Source: JBDUDR01 sp040002845 (GTDB lineage Bacteria > Actinomycetota > Actinomycetes > Propionibacteriales > Nocardioidaceae). From it: a stretch of 34,824 nucleotides of DNA. The notes below the pieces were generated by a model. It did no database searches. It saw only the letters and a list, made by a program, of their open reading frames with translations, and had not been told where the DNA came from. The position numbers were made by a program, and so were the translations under genes. Below are positions 9,257 to 17,550 of this stretch, piece after piece. Location of the stretch: NCBI GenBank assembly GCA_040002845.1, contig JBDUDR010000016.1:1-34824 (forward strand). The letters are read 5' to 3'. Every line of letters begins with the position of its first letter. Position 1 is the stretch's first letter.

Positions 9257-9646
9257 GTGACCGTCTATCGAATGACCGAGGCAGCTGCCCTGCTGGGGGT
9301 CAGCGACGACACTCTCCGCCGGTGGGTTGATGCCGGCCGACTCGACAAGGCCCAAACCCCAGACGGCGTGGCAGGTGTTGACGGCGTCCAGCTGGCGAGG
9401 GTTGCCCGCGAGCATGCGGACACGCCGGAGCGGGGAAGCTCCACGAGCAGCGCCCGCAATCGACTCAGAGGCATCGTGACCGAGGTCAAGCGGGACACAG
9501 TGATGGCTCAGGTCGAGCTGTGCTGCGGGCCCTACCGCGTCGTCTCGCTGATGAGCCGCGAAGCCGCCGACGCGCTGCAGCTCGAACCGGGCGTGGTGGC
9601 GATGGCCTCCATAAAGTCCACCAACGTAGTGGTGGAGGTGCCATGA
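9257..9646 (+). CDS. HTH-TOBE molybdate-responsive regulator
   Basis: A 129-residue two-domain protein. The N-terminal excisionase/MerR-type helix-turn-helix (YRMTEAAALLGVSDDTLRRWVDAGRL, about residues 3-28) is followed by a short linker. A C-terminal TOBE domain (SARNRLRGIVTEVKRD ... VVAMASIKSTNVVVEV, about residues 66-128) is of the kind that binds molybdate or tungstate oxyanions. Such single-TOBE HTH proteins head mod operons in many actinobacteria. GTG 9257 is chosen from the TATGAT promoter 7 nt upstream; ATG 9245 and GTG 9221 are alternatives. Its stop overlaps the modA start (ATGA), so it is cotranscribed with the transporter. Confidence 0.85.
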   Translation: MTVYRMTEAAALLGVSDDTLRRWVDAGRLDKAQTPDGVAGVDGVQLARVAREHADTPERGSSTSSARNRLRGIVTEVKRDTVMAQVELCCGPYRVVSLMSREAADALQLEPGVVAMASIKSTNVVVEVP

Positions 9647-10407
9647 AACCCAACCGTGTCTTCACAGTCGCTGTTGTGGTGGCGTTACCGCTCGCTACTG
9701 CGTCCTGCAGCTCGGACAGCTCTGGTAGTGACAAGTCGACTCTCACGGTGCTCGCGGCGTCCTCACTGACCGAGGCGTTCACCACGCTGGAGACACAGTA
9801 TGAGTCCGACCACCCAGACATCGATGTCGTGTTCTCGTTCGACTCCAGCGCCACGCTGGCGGAACAGGTCACGCAAGGCGCCCCAGCCGATGTGTTGGCC
9901 ACCGCCGACGAAGACACCATGAAGACCGTCACCGACGCCGGCGACGCTGCGGGCACCCCGCAGATCTTCACGACGAACACGATGGTGATCGTCACCCCGC
10001 CAGACAATCCCGCCGGGGTGACGGATGTCAGCGACCTTGCAAACTCAAGCGTGAAGCTCTCGCTTTGCGACGAAACCGCGCCGTGTGGAAGCGCCGCCAA
10101 GGAACTCCTCACGCTCGACCACGTCAACGCCACCCCAGTCTCGTTCGAGCCGGACGTGAAATCCGTGCTCACGAAGGTCACGCTCGGCGAAGTCGACGCC
10201 GGCATCGTGTACGCATCGGACGCGCACACGGCTGGACATGATGTGAGCACGGTCCAGATCACGAACGCCGATCAGGTGGTCAACTCCTATCCGATCGCGG
10301 TGCTCAAAGATGCTCCGCAGCCCGCCGCCGCTCAGGACTGGGTTGATCTGGTCCGATCCTCAGCTGGTCAGAAAGTGCTCGCCAACGACGGCTTCGGGGC
10401 GCCTTGA
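9643..10407 (+). CDS. modA: Molybdate ABC transporter substrate-binding lipoprotein
   Basis: A 254-residue periplasmic-type binding protein (type II fold) of the ModA family. The N-terminal signal peptide ends at a lipobox-like TASC with Cys22, followed by a Ser/Gly/Asp linker. Family motifs include LTVLAASSLTEAFTTL, FSFDSSATLAEQVTQGAPADVLATAD (the oxyanion contacts Ser and the ATAD strand) and GEVDAGIVYASDA near the C-terminus. It binds molybdate or tungstate and delivers it to ModBC. ATG 9643 is preceded by GGAGGTGCC and overlaps the regulator stop. The next gene, modB, also overlaps by four bases. Confidence 0.95.
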   Translation: MKPNRVFTVAVVVALPLATASCSSDSSGSDKSTLTVLAASSLTEAFTTLETQYESDHPDIDVVFSFDSSATLAEQVTQGAPADVLATADEDTMKTVTDAGDAAGTPQIFTTNTMVIVTPPDNPAGVTDVSDLANSSVKLSLCDETAPCGSAAKELLTLDHVNATPVSFEPDVKSVLTKVTLGEVDAGIVYASDAHTAGHDVSTVQITNADQVVNSYPIAVLKDAPQPAAAQDWVDLVRSSAGQKVLANDGFGAP

Positions 10408-11210
10408 CCCGGTCGCGACTGGCGACCGGACCGCCGCCTGTGCGATTGCTTGCACCGGCGGCCCTCGGCTTGGCCTTCTTGGCGTTGCCGCTGATCGGGC
10501 TTCTCGTCCGGGCCCCGTGGGCAACCCTGGGTGACCGACTTCAAGACCCGTCGGTCGTCCAGTCCCTGCGGCTCAGTCTGGTCACGGCGTCGACGGCCAC
10601 CATAGCGAGTCTGCTGGTCGGCGTTCCGCTGGCCTGGGTGCTGGCCCGCACGAGCTTTCTGGGCAGGTCATTCCTACGCGCGTTCATCACACTGCCGTTG
10701 GTGTTGCCGCCGGTGGTGGGCGGCGTGGCGCTCTTCCTCTCGCTGGGCCGGGAGGGATATGCAGGCAAGGTCATCGACGACTGGTTCGGGATCACGCTGC
10801 CGTTCACCACCGCAGCGGTCGTGCTCGCGCAGACCTTCGTGGCCATGCCGTTCGTCGTGATCAGCGTTGAAGGGGCGCTACGCGCGACCGACTCTCGCTA
10901 CGACGAAGCAGCCGCCACCCTCGGTGCCTCCAGATGGCGTACGTTCACCAGGGTGACCGTACCCTTGTCGCTGCCGGGCATCGCGGCCGGAGCGGTGCTG
11001 GGGTGGGCGCGAGCCCTTGGCGAGTTCGGGGCCACGATCATGTTCGCCGGCAACTTCCCGGGCAAGACCCAGACCATGCCACTCAAGGTGTTCCTAGCCC
11101 TGCAGACCGATCCAGACGCTGCGATCGTGCTCAGCCTGGTGTTGCTGGCCGTTTCCATCACGGTGCTCGCCGCGCTACGTGAACGATGGCTGACCGGAGC
11201 CGGCGTGTGA
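10404..11210 (+). CDS. modB: Molybdate ABC transporter permease
   Basis: A 268-residue integral membrane protein with about six segments, starting at TTG 10404 in a 4-bp overlap with modA. The EAA loop typical of binding-protein-dependent permeases is present (YDEAAATLGASRWRTFTRVTVPLSLPGI), as is the ModB-characteristic LGEFGATIMFAGNFPGKTQTMPL. Transport of molybdate follows from the neighbours. The C-terminus overlaps modC by four bases. A TTG start is unusual but enforced by the coupling arrangement and the lack of a better codon. Confidence 0.95.
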   Translation: MTRSRLATGPPPVRLLAPAALGLAFLALPLIGLLVRAPWATLGDRLQDPSVVQSLRLSLVTASTATIASLLVGVPLAWVLARTSFLGRSFLRAFITLPLVLPPVVGGVALFLSLGREGYAGKVIDDWFGITLPFTTAAVVLAQTFVAMPFVVISVEGALRATDSRYDEAAATLGASRWRTFTRVTVPLSLPGIAAGAVLGWARALGEFGATIMFAGNFPGKTQTMPLKVFLALQTDPDAAIVLSLVLLAVSITVLAALRERWLTGAGV

Positions 11211-12259
11211 ACCTGGACGCACATGTCGTGGTCCGTCGTCCCGGATTCGACATCAACGTCGAGATACAAGGCCAGGCCGGCGACACAGTCGCCCTGCTCG
11301 GGCCAAACGGAGCCGGGAAGACAACGTGTCTGCGCGCGGTGGCTGGGCTACAACCGATCGACGCCGGGCGTGTCCTCTTCGGTGGTATTGCAGTCGAGGA
11401 CCCGTCCCAGCACATTCGCGTACCTGCGTCGCTGCGTGACGTTGGCTTGGTTTTCCAGGACCACCTGCTGTTTCCGCACCTCAGCGCGCGAGACAACGTC
11501 GCGTTCGGGCTGCGTTCCCGCGGGACCAGGAAGCAGCAGGCCCGCGCAACCGCGACCGCATGGTTGCAGCGGGTCGGCATCGGTGACCTCGCCGACCGCA
11601 AACCGCGGAACTTGTCAGGTGGTCAGGCGCAGCGAGTGGCCATAGCGCGGGCCCTGGTCACCAACCCGAGTTTGTTACTGCTCGACGAGCCGCTGGCCGC
11701 GCTTGACGCGGGGGCGAAGATGACCTTGCGTTCCGAGCTTCGCAGACACCTGGAGGCGTTCCCAGGGGTAGCGGTGCTGGTGACCCACGATGCACTGGAT
11801 GCCCTGATGCTGGCCGACACCCTGGTCGTGCTCGACGAGGGCGTGGTGGTGCAGCGGGGTACGCCAGAACAGGTTTCGGCTCATCCGCGCAGCGATCACG
11901 TAGCCCGCCTGGTAGGCCTGAACCTGGTGCGTGGCACGGCCAATGGGACGGTCGTGACCACCGGGAGTGGCGTGGACGTGGTGAGCGCGACCGACAGCTC
12001 GGGGGACGTGTTCGCCTCGTTTCGACCCTCGGCAGTTGCCCTCGACACCCATCGTCCGACCGGGTCGCAGCGCAATGCCTGGCGGACCCGGATCACAGAG
12101 CTGGCGCCGTATGGCGACGTTGTACGCCTCCACCTCGAGGGCGAGCTCGACCTGGTTGCCGATGTCACTCCCCAGGCCATCACCTCGCTTGCACTCGACA
12201 TCGGAGATCCGGTGTGGGCCGTGGTCAAGGCGACCGAGATCTCGGTATACCCCGCCTGA
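11207..12259 (+). CDS. modC: Molybdate ABC transporter ATP-binding protein
   Basis: A 350-residue ABC ATPase. Walker A is GPNGAGKTT (residues 32-40), the Q-loop is in VFQDHLLFPHLSARDNVAFGL, the signature is LSGGQAQRVAIARAL, Walker B is LLLLDEPLAALD, and the H-loop is VTHD. The last 100 residues form a TOBE-like domain (ITELAPYGDVVRLHLEGELDLVADVT), expected for ModC. The start is taken as GTG 11207 in a GTGA overlap with the modB stop, with GGAG six bases upstream; ATG 11186 would add seven residues. It is the last gene of the mod operon; 64 bp separate it from glpX. Confidence 0.93.
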   Translation: MNLDAHVVVRRPGFDINVEIQGQAGDTVALLGPNGAGKTTCLRAVAGLQPIDAGRVLFGGIAVEDPSQHIRVPASLRDVGLVFQDHLLFPHLSARDNVAFGLRSRGTRKQQARATATAWLQRVGIGDLADRKPRNLSGGQAQRVAIARALVTNPSLLLLDEPLAALDAGAKMTLRSELRRHLEAFPGVAVLVTHDALDALMLADTLVVLDEGVVVQRGTPEQVSAHPRSDHVARLVGLNLVRGTANGTVVTTGSGVDVVSATDSSGDVFASFRPSAVALDTHRPTGSQRNAWRTRITELAPYGDVVRLHLEGELDLVADVTPQAITSLALDIGDPVWAVVKATEISVYPA

Positions 12260-12323
12260 GTTTGGTCACGGCAGCGTCGACTCGGTTACGATCGCGAGAC
12301 GCCCAACTCAGAGAGGCGCGCAG

Positions 12324-13358
12324 ATGACTGACCGGCCCGGCCTTCCAGACCAGCTCGCTCCGGCAGCGGAAGCGCCCGACCGCAACCTGGCGCTCGAGCT
12401 CGTACGCATAACCGAGGCCGCCGCGATGGCTGCCGGACGCTGGGTCGGGCGGGGTGACAAGAATGGCGCAGACGGAGTCGCCGTCAATGCGATGCGCGCC
12501 CTCATCGGGACGGTCGGGATGCGCGGCGTGGTCGTCATCGGCGAGGGCGAGAAGGACAACGCGCCGATGCTGTTCAACGGCGAGGAGGTCGGGGACGGCA
12601 CCGGACCCGAGTGCGATGTTGCCGTGGACCCCATCGACGGTACGACACTGGCCGCCAAGGGCATGAACAACGCCATCGCAGTGATGGCGGTAGCCCCGCG
12701 GGGCAGCATGTACGACCCGTCAGCCGTGTTCTACATGGACAAGCTCGTGACCGGCCCGGAGGCGGCCGGACTTGTCGACATCCGCCTGCCGGTCGCCGAG
12801 AACATCCGCTCGGTCGCCAAGGCCAAGGGTGGTGATCCGGACGATGTCACGGTCGTCATCCTTGATCGGCCCCGCCACGCCGACCTGGTGGAACAGATCC
12901 GGGCGACCGGGGCTCGGATCAAGTTCATCAGCGACGGAGATGTCGCCGGTGCGATCATGGCTGCGCGACCCGAGACCGGGATCGATCTGCTGCTCGGTGT
13001 CGGCGGAACCCCCGAGGGCATCATCGCCGCCTGTGCGATGAAGTGCCTGGACGGGGTGATCCAGGCGCGGCTCTGGCCGCGCGACGACGACGAGCGACAA
13101 CGAGCCCTCGAGGCCGGGAATGACCTTGACCAGGTGTTATCCACCAACGACCTGGTCAGTGGCGACGACGTGTTCTTCGTGGCTACCGGAATCACCGATG
13201 GTGAGCTGATGCGGGGCGTTCGCTACAGCGGCGGCGGAGCTACGACTCATTCCCTTGTCATGCGCTCCAGAAGCGGCACCATCCGCAGCATCGAGAGCAG
13301 GCACCGGCTCGAGAAGTTGCGCGCGTACGCTGCCGTCGACTTCGGTCACGCGGGCTGA
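12324..13358 (+). CDS. glpX: Fructose-1,6-bisphosphatase class II
   Basis: A 344-residue GlpX-type phosphatase that hydrolyses fructose 1,6-bisphosphate to fructose 6-phosphate in gluconeogenesis; it is often the main FBPase in actinobacteria. The metal-binding signature VDPIDGTT (residues 101-108) is present, along with VVIGEGEKDNAPML, KFISDGDVAGAI, LLLGVGGTPEGIIAACA and the C-terminal ATGITDGELMRGVRY. ATG 12324 follows GAGAGG. A TACGAT hexamer at 12287-12292 may be its -10 box, implying a leader of about 25 nt. The frame is open upstream to 12036 only by overlap with modC. The PfkB kinase gene begins three bases after its stop. Confidence 0.97.
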   Translation: MTDRPGLPDQLAPAAEAPDRNLALELVRITEAAAMAAGRWVGRGDKNGADGVAVNAMRALIGTVGMRGVVVIGEGEKDNAPMLFNGEEVGDGTGPECDVAVDPIDGTTLAAKGMNNAIAVMAVAPRGSMYDPSAVFYMDKLVTGPEAAGLVDIRLPVAENIRSVAKAKGGDPDDVTVVILDRPRHADLVEQIRATGARIKFISDGDVAGAIMAARPETGIDLLLGVGGTPEGIIAACAMKCLDGVIQARLWPRDDDERQRALEAGNDLDQVLSTNDLVSGDDVFFVATGITDGELMRGVRYSGGGATTHSLVMRSRSGTIRSIESRHRLEKLRAYAAVDFGHAG

Positions 13359-13361
13359 AAC

Positions 13362-14270
13362 ATGAGCCGCCCGGGCCGCGCCCTGGTGGTTGGCGAGTCC
13401 CTGGTCGATGTCGTAACCGCCGCAGATGGGACCACCCTGTCCCGCTCCCCCGGCGGGTCTCCCATGAACGTGGCAACCGCCCTTGCCCGGCTGGGCATCC
13501 CCGTCTCATTGATCACGTGTGTTGGCGGTGACTATCACGGCGATCTCATCCGCTCGCACCTCGAGACCAGCGGGGTCCACCTGATCTCCGTCGGTTCTGC
13601 CAGAACGACCTCCACAGCGGTCGCGCGGTTGAGAGCCGACGGAGCAGCTGAGTACGAGTTCGACCTCACCTGGTCACCCGGTCAGTTGTCGATGCCGGAG
13701 CCCGATGGACCCCTGGGCCCGGTCACCTGGCTGCACGTCGGATCACTCGGCGCGGCCCTCCCCCCCGGCCGGACAGACGTCCTGAGGCTGGTCGAAACCG
13801 CTGTCGGCGCGGAGATCCCGGTCAGCTTCGATCCGAACTTCCGTCGGGCGTTGCAGCCGGACCCGGCACTCGCGGCGCGCGAGGCGAAGCGGTTCGAGGC
13901 AGCGGCGACGCTGGTCAAGCTGAGCGATGAGGACCTTGAATATCTGCATCCCGGTGCCCAGATCGACGATGCGCTCCAAGGCCGGCTCGCTGGGCGGACG
14001 ACAACGGTTGTGATCACCCGAGGCCGCTTCGGCGCGATCGGGTTGAACCTGACCGGCTCGGAGAAGGTGGCTGCCCCAATCGTCGATGTGGTCGACACGG
14101 TCGGCGCGGGAGACTCGTTCATGGCAGCTCTGATCGCCGGACGACTGCTCGGTGTCACCGATCTTCGGGGTCTCTTGCACGCGGCGGTGCAGGCCGCGGC
14201 GAAGACCTGTGCCCGTCGTGGCGCCGACCCGCCATGGCGTACCGACCTGCCTTCATCGTGGCCATCCTGA
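13362..14270 (+). CDS. PfkB-family sugar kinase, probable fructokinase
   Basis: A 302-residue ribokinase-fold (PfkB) kinase. The N-terminus has ALVVGESLVDVV and the substrate-side PGGSPMNVATALARLG motif, in which the GGSPMNVA version is common in fructokinases. The C-terminal ATP/anion-hole motif is DTVGAGDSFMAAL (GAGDSF near residue 248). SFDPNFR in the centre also matches fructokinase-type members. ATG 13362 lies only three bases after glpX, so the two are probably one transcript. With glpX making fructose 6-phosphate, a fructokinase would supply the same pool. The exact sugar is inferred, not proven; other PfkB sugars remain possible. Confidence 0.85.
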   Translation: MSRPGRALVVGESLVDVVTAADGTTLSRSPGGSPMNVATALARLGIPVSLITCVGGDYHGDLIRSHLETSGVHLISVGSARTTSTAVARLRADGAAEYEFDLTWSPGQLSMPEPDGPLGPVTWLHVGSLGAALPPGRTDVLRLVETAVGAEIPVSFDPNFRRALQPDPALAAREAKRFEAAATLVKLSDEDLEYLHPGAQIDDALQGRLAGRTTTVVITRGRFGAIGLNLTGSEKVAAPIVDVVDTVGAGDSFMAALIAGRLLGVTDLRGLLHAAVQAAAKTCARRGADPPWRTDLPSSWPS

Positions 14271-14286
14271 GCATTCCCTCCACCGA

Positions 14287-14317
14287 TATACTGGCGAGTA
14301 ACTTGAACTGACTGGAG
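14287..14317 (+). promoter_or_regulatory. Promoter -10 and RBS for the alpha/beta hydrolase
   Basis: TATACT (14287-14292) is a near-consensus -10 box. A GGAGG binding site (about 14313-14317) stands nine bases before ATG 14327. This gives a leadered mRNA of roughly 28 nt leader, unlike many neighbours with no leader. No clear -35 is visible. Confidence 0.45.
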
Positions 14318-14326
14318 GCTTCGGGC

Positions 14327-15226
14327 ATGACTGAGGCCATCGCGCGGGTGAGCACGGGGATAGACATCGCGTACGACACGCATGGCGACCCGCACGACCC
14401 CGCATTGTTGCTGGTCATGGGGCTGGGTGGCCCACTCATCTGGTGGGACTCGGAGTTTTGCGACCAGCTGGCCGAGCGCGGATTCCTCGTCATTCGCTTC
14501 GACAACCGCGACATCGGGCGCTCAACGCGTTTCAGTGGTCGCGGCGGCACACGTCGCCAGATGGTCAGAACCTTCCTAGGCGACCGCCGGCGGATCCCGT
14601 ACTCCATCGGTGACATGGCCGATGACGCCCTCGGGTTGCTCGAAAGTCTCGGCATGCCGTCAGCACATCTGGTCGGCATCTCGATGGGCGGGATGATCGC
14701 CCAGACGATGGCGATCTCGCACCCCGAGAAGGTGCGGTCCCTGGCGTCGGTGATGTCCAACACCGGCCGTCGGTCCGTCGGCTGGCAGGACCCCCGGCTG
14801 CTGCCCAAGATGCTGTCCGGCAACGCCACCAACCGCGAGGAATACCTGGACGCGGCTGCGCGGCTGTGGGCTCTGATCGGCTCGCCGGACTATCCGAACG
14901 ACGCAGAACGGCTCCGGACGCGAGCGGGCGAGACCTTCGATCGCGGAGTCAGCGTCGCAGGAGTGTCGCGACAGGTGCTCGCCATCTTGTCCCAGCCGGA
15001 CCGGACGGAGGCGCTGCGCAGGCTCGACATGCCGGTGCTGGTGATCCACGGGTTAGCCGACCGGCTGGTCCATTCGTCCGGCGGGCGGGCCACCGCCGCC
15101 GCCATCCCCGGCGCCGAGCTGTTGCTGGTCCCCGGCATGGGACACGACCTCCCGATCGAGCTGTGGCCGACGGTGATCGACGCGATCGTCCGAAATGCGG
15201 CGCGGGCGGCCAGCAAGCGCCGATAG
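14327..15226 (+). CDS. Alpha/beta hydrolase
   Basis: A 299-residue alpha/beta-hydrolase. The oxyanion-hole region is LLVMGLGGPLIWWDSEF, the strand after it RFDNRDIGRSTRF, the nucleophile elbow GISMGG (Ser near residue 119), the acid region VIHGLADRLVH and the catalytic histidine in PGMGHDLP. The LVMGLGG start and the cap with DPRLLPKML resemble actinobacterial esterase/haloperoxidase-like or lipase-like hydrolases of unknown substrate. It has its own promoter and binding site. Convergent to the WS/DGAT acyltransferase, which suggests but does not prove a lipid-related role. Confidence 0.88.
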   Translation: MTEAIARVSTGIDIAYDTHGDPHDPALLLVMGLGGPLIWWDSEFCDQLAERGFLVIRFDNRDIGRSTRFSGRGGTRRQMVRTFLGDRRRIPYSIGDMADDALGLLESLGMPSAHLVGISMGGMIAQTMAISHPEKVRSLASVMSNTGRRSVGWQDPRLLPKMLSGNATNREEYLDAAARLWALIGSPDYPNDAERLRTRAGETFDRGVSVAGVSRQVLAILSQPDRTEALRRLDMPVLVIHGLADRLVHSSGGRATAAAIPGAELLLVPGMGHDLPIELWPTVIDAIVRNAARAASKRR

Positions 15227-15228
15227 CC

Positions 15229-15249
15229 GACACGTCCAGTCGGCGTGTC
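15229..15249. terminator. Inverted repeat between convergent stop codons
   Basis: GACACG (15229-15234) pairs with CGTGTC (15244-15249) across a nine-base loop and touches the WS/DGAT stop codon. It could act as a weak bidirectional terminator for the alpha/beta hydrolase and the acyltransferase. No T-tract is present. Confidence 0.3.
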
Positions 15250-16717
15250 ACCCGGCGGGACCTGCGGGTATCAGGTCCAACAGCTCCGCCAGCGCGTCGC
15301 GCAGATAGTCGATGAGGTTCCACACGTCTGGTACGAGCTCGCGGCACGCGATCAGTCCGAAGTCGAGGCTCCCGTCATAGGAGAACAGCGTGATGTTGAG
15401 GCCACCGGTCATGTCGGTCACGGCGGACACGGGATAGAGGCCGAGCACACGGGCACCGGCCACGTACAACGGCACCTGCGGACCGGGCACGTTGGAGACG
15501 AACAGGTTGAACGGCAATCCCGGCGCCGTGACCAGCTTGAACAGTTGCCGGGCGGCGAGCCCCGACAACGCGGTGGGGATCACCGTCGACAGGTCCTGCA
15601 GGATTGTCGCCGGGACCGCCTGGAAATGCCGCTTCGCCTTGGTCATCGCCGCCGTCACAGAAGTCAGACGCTCGGCCGGGTCGCCGACCTCGGTCGGCAT
15701 CTCCGCGACCATGACCGAGATCTGGTTTCCGCCGGATCCGGGACGGTCGGCGCTGCGGATCGAAACAGGCACGGCAACCACGATCGGAACGGTCGGCAAC
15801 GCGTCGTGGTCGAGCAGCCAACGACGCAGCGCCGAAGCGCACAGTGCCATCACCACGTCGTTGACGGTCATCCCGAACGCGTTCTTCACCGTCTTGATGT
15901 CGGCCAATGGCAGCGAACCGAACGAGAACCTGCGATGTGCTGTGATCGGGCCGTTGAAGGGCGTGCGTGGGGGGCGCAGCTCGCGGCGTTCCGCAGGGCT
16001 GCTCGCGGCGCCCCCGGTCACCACCTTGGCTACCGCTGCCGACACGTCGCTGATCGCCCTGATCCCCGGCACATTGGTGGCGCCGGGTAGATCTGCCAGG
16101 TGTGGAAGGGTCTTCGGCACGGTGCGCAGCAGGTCCCACGGCTGGGTGAAGGTGCTGAGCAGTCCGCGCTCGAGCAACTCGACGCGTCCCGGCAGCGGGC
16201 CGGGTGTCCAGTCGATGTCCTCGACGACTCGAGGCTCCTGCGTGAGGTCCATGATGGTGGCCAGGATCTCGGCGCCTGAGACGCCGTCGATGGCCGCATG
16301 ATGGATCTTGGAGTAGATGGCCGATCGGTCGCCGTCCACTCCGTGGATCAGGTACATCTCCCACAGGGGACGAGTGCGATCCAGCGGGCGCGCGTGGATG
16401 CGGGCCACCTGTTCGCCGAGCTGCTGCGCGTCCCCCGGCAAGGGCAGGGCAACTTCCCTCAGATGGAACTCCAGGTCGAATTCGGGGTCGTCCACCCAGT
16501 AAGGCCGACCGAGCCCGAGCGGCACCTCCACCAGCCGTTGCCGCAACGGGGCGGCGAGGTGCAAACGCGGCTCGAGTACGGCCCGCAGCGCGCTCAGCGT
16601 CAACTCACCACCGGGTGCCCCCGATGGATCGAGGACCAGCAGTCCTCCGACGTGCCCGACCGTCGTCGTCGACTCGACGTGCAGAAACTGGGCGTCCAGC
16701 GAAGTCAGCTGTCTCAT
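15248..16717 (-). CDS. Wax ester synthase / diacylglycerol acyltransferase
   Basis: A 489-residue WS/DGAT (Tgs/AtfA) family enzyme that transfers acyl groups from acyl-CoA to diacylglycerol or a fatty alcohol. The N-terminus MRQLTSLDAQFLHVES is classical. PLDRTRPLWEMYLIHG precedes the catalytic motif HHAAIDG (residues 139-145). The C-terminal half has NDVVMALCASALRRWL and FNLFVSNVPGP, as in mycobacterial Tgs proteins. The frame opens at 16804, but ATG 16717 matches the family start. The DUF1707 gene ends 16 bp upstream, so the two are likely cotranscribed. It indicates capacity for neutral-lipid storage. Confidence 0.95.
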   Translation of the reverse strand: MRQLTSLDAQFLHVESTTTVGHVGGLLVLDPSGAPGGELTLSALRAVLEPRLHLAAPLRQRLVEVPLGLGRPYWVDDPEFDLEFHLREVALPLPGDAQQLGEQVARIHARPLDRTRPLWEMYLIHGVDGDRSAIYSKIHHAAIDGVSGAEILATIMDLTQEPRVVEDIDWTPGPLPGRVELLERGLLSTFTQPWDLLRTVPKTLPHLADLPGATNVPGIRAISDVSAAVAKVVTGGAASSPAERRELRPPRTPFNGPITAHRRFSFGSLPLADIKTVKNAFGMTVNDVVMALCASALRRWLLDHDALPTVPIVVAVPVSIRSADRPGSGGNQISVMVAEMPTEVGDPAERLTSVTAAMTKAKRHFQAVPATILQDLSTVIPTALSGLAARQLFKLVTAPGLPFNLFVSNVPGPQVPLYVAGARVLGLYPVSAVTDMTGGLNITLFSYDGSLDFGLIACRELVPDVWNLIDYLRDALAELLDLIPAGPAG

Positions 16718-16733
16718 GGCACGACAGTCTGGC

Positions 16734-17378
16734 TCAGCTGGCCGGGGGCAGGATGTGGTTAGAGCCGCCACCCCGCCGTGGTTTGCGGGACACCGAAACG
16801 CCACCGAGCAGTGCCACTCCCTTGACTCGCACGACTGGTGATCCAGGTGGCGGCGCCGGCGTACCCAGTCTCGTACTGTCTGCGAAGCCGCCGAGGATTC
16901 CCGCGCCGTCGACCATCACGGTGATGTCACTCGGAACCACGATGTCGACTCCGCCCATGATGGCGACCGCGTTGATCGTCACGTCGCGAGCCTCCAGCGT
17001 CGCCTCGCGCAGGTCGAGCTCGATGCCACCGAACATCGCGAACGCGTTGAAGCGGTGGGGTACGACCCAGGCGCCCTTACGCTCGGCCCCCCCGAAGATG
17101 GCAATGGCGCTCGACGTCGTCGGGACGCCCCCAATCGGCACCTGCGAGGGGGTGGGGTCTGCCAACGGCATCAGATGACTCACTCCGGCCACCGGCAGAT
17201 CCTGCGTGATCGGCACCAGCTCGCCGTAGGTCTTGGCGGCATACGCTGACTCGAGCCGCTGCTCGAGCTCCTCGATGTCGAGCCGCCCGTCGCCAGCGGC
17301 CCTTCGAAGCAGCTCGGCGACGCGTTCCCGGTCAGCGTCGGAGATGCGATAGCCGTGATGATCAGGAAGATTGTCCAC
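16734..17378 (-). CDS. DUF1707 protein with LiaF-like C-terminal domain
   Basis: A 214-residue protein. The N-terminal DUF1707 (SHOCT-like) module reads YRISDADRERVAELLRRAAGDGRLDIEELEQRL (about residues 8-41) and continues to ITQDLP. The C-terminal part repeats short beta segments (AIFGGAERKG, FAMFGGIELDLREA, NAVAIMGGVDIVVP, AGILGGF, VALLGGVSVSRK), the pattern of LiaF-like/cell-wall-active-antibiotic-response domains. There is no membrane segment. GTG 17378 is fixed by TACCCT exactly six bases upstream (17385-17390, minus strand), a leaderless signature; the upstream open frame to 17501 is not family-like. It heads a probable two-gene unit with the WS/DGAT gene. Confidence 0.88.
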   Translation of the reverse strand: MDNLPDHHGYRISDADRERVAELLRRAAGDGRLDIEELEQRLESAYAAKTYGELVPITQDLPVAGVSHLMPLADPTPSQVPIGGVPTTSSAIAIFGGAERKGAWVVPHRFNAFAMFGGIELDLREATLEARDVTINAVAIMGGVDIVVPSDITVMVDGAGILGGFADSTRLGTPAPPPGSPVVRVKGVALLGGVSVSRKPRRGGGSNHILPPAS

Positions 17379-17486
17379 GCACCGAGGGTAATGCAGGATG
17401 CCCGCACTGACCGCTGGCGCTCTGCCGACCCTGCGCACACGAGCGGTCCACCCGTCCGGCTGGCGCAACGTCCGCAAACCTGTGGG

Positions 17487-17498
17487 CAATTGCGCAAT
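17487..17498. promoter_or_regulatory. TTGCGCAA palindrome in the methyltransferase upstream region
   Basis: The palindrome ATTGCGCAAT (17489-17498) lies 53 bp before the methyltransferase-like gene. The 11-mer CAATTGCGCAA (17487-17497) recurs exactly at 25663-25673 upstream of the sugar importer. TTGCGCAA with a central CG resembles LacI-family operators. The function is inferred. Confidence 0.4.
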
Positions 17499-17550
17499 CA
17501 CTCACTGGGTTGCGGACCCAAGACGTCGACCGCCAAGGGAGGGAGCCGTG

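Noticed and set aside
15245..16090. 281-codon plus-strand frame opposite the WS/DGAT gene
   Set aside because: Shadow frame with Arg/His/Gln-rich composition; the minus strand carries intact catalytic motifs.
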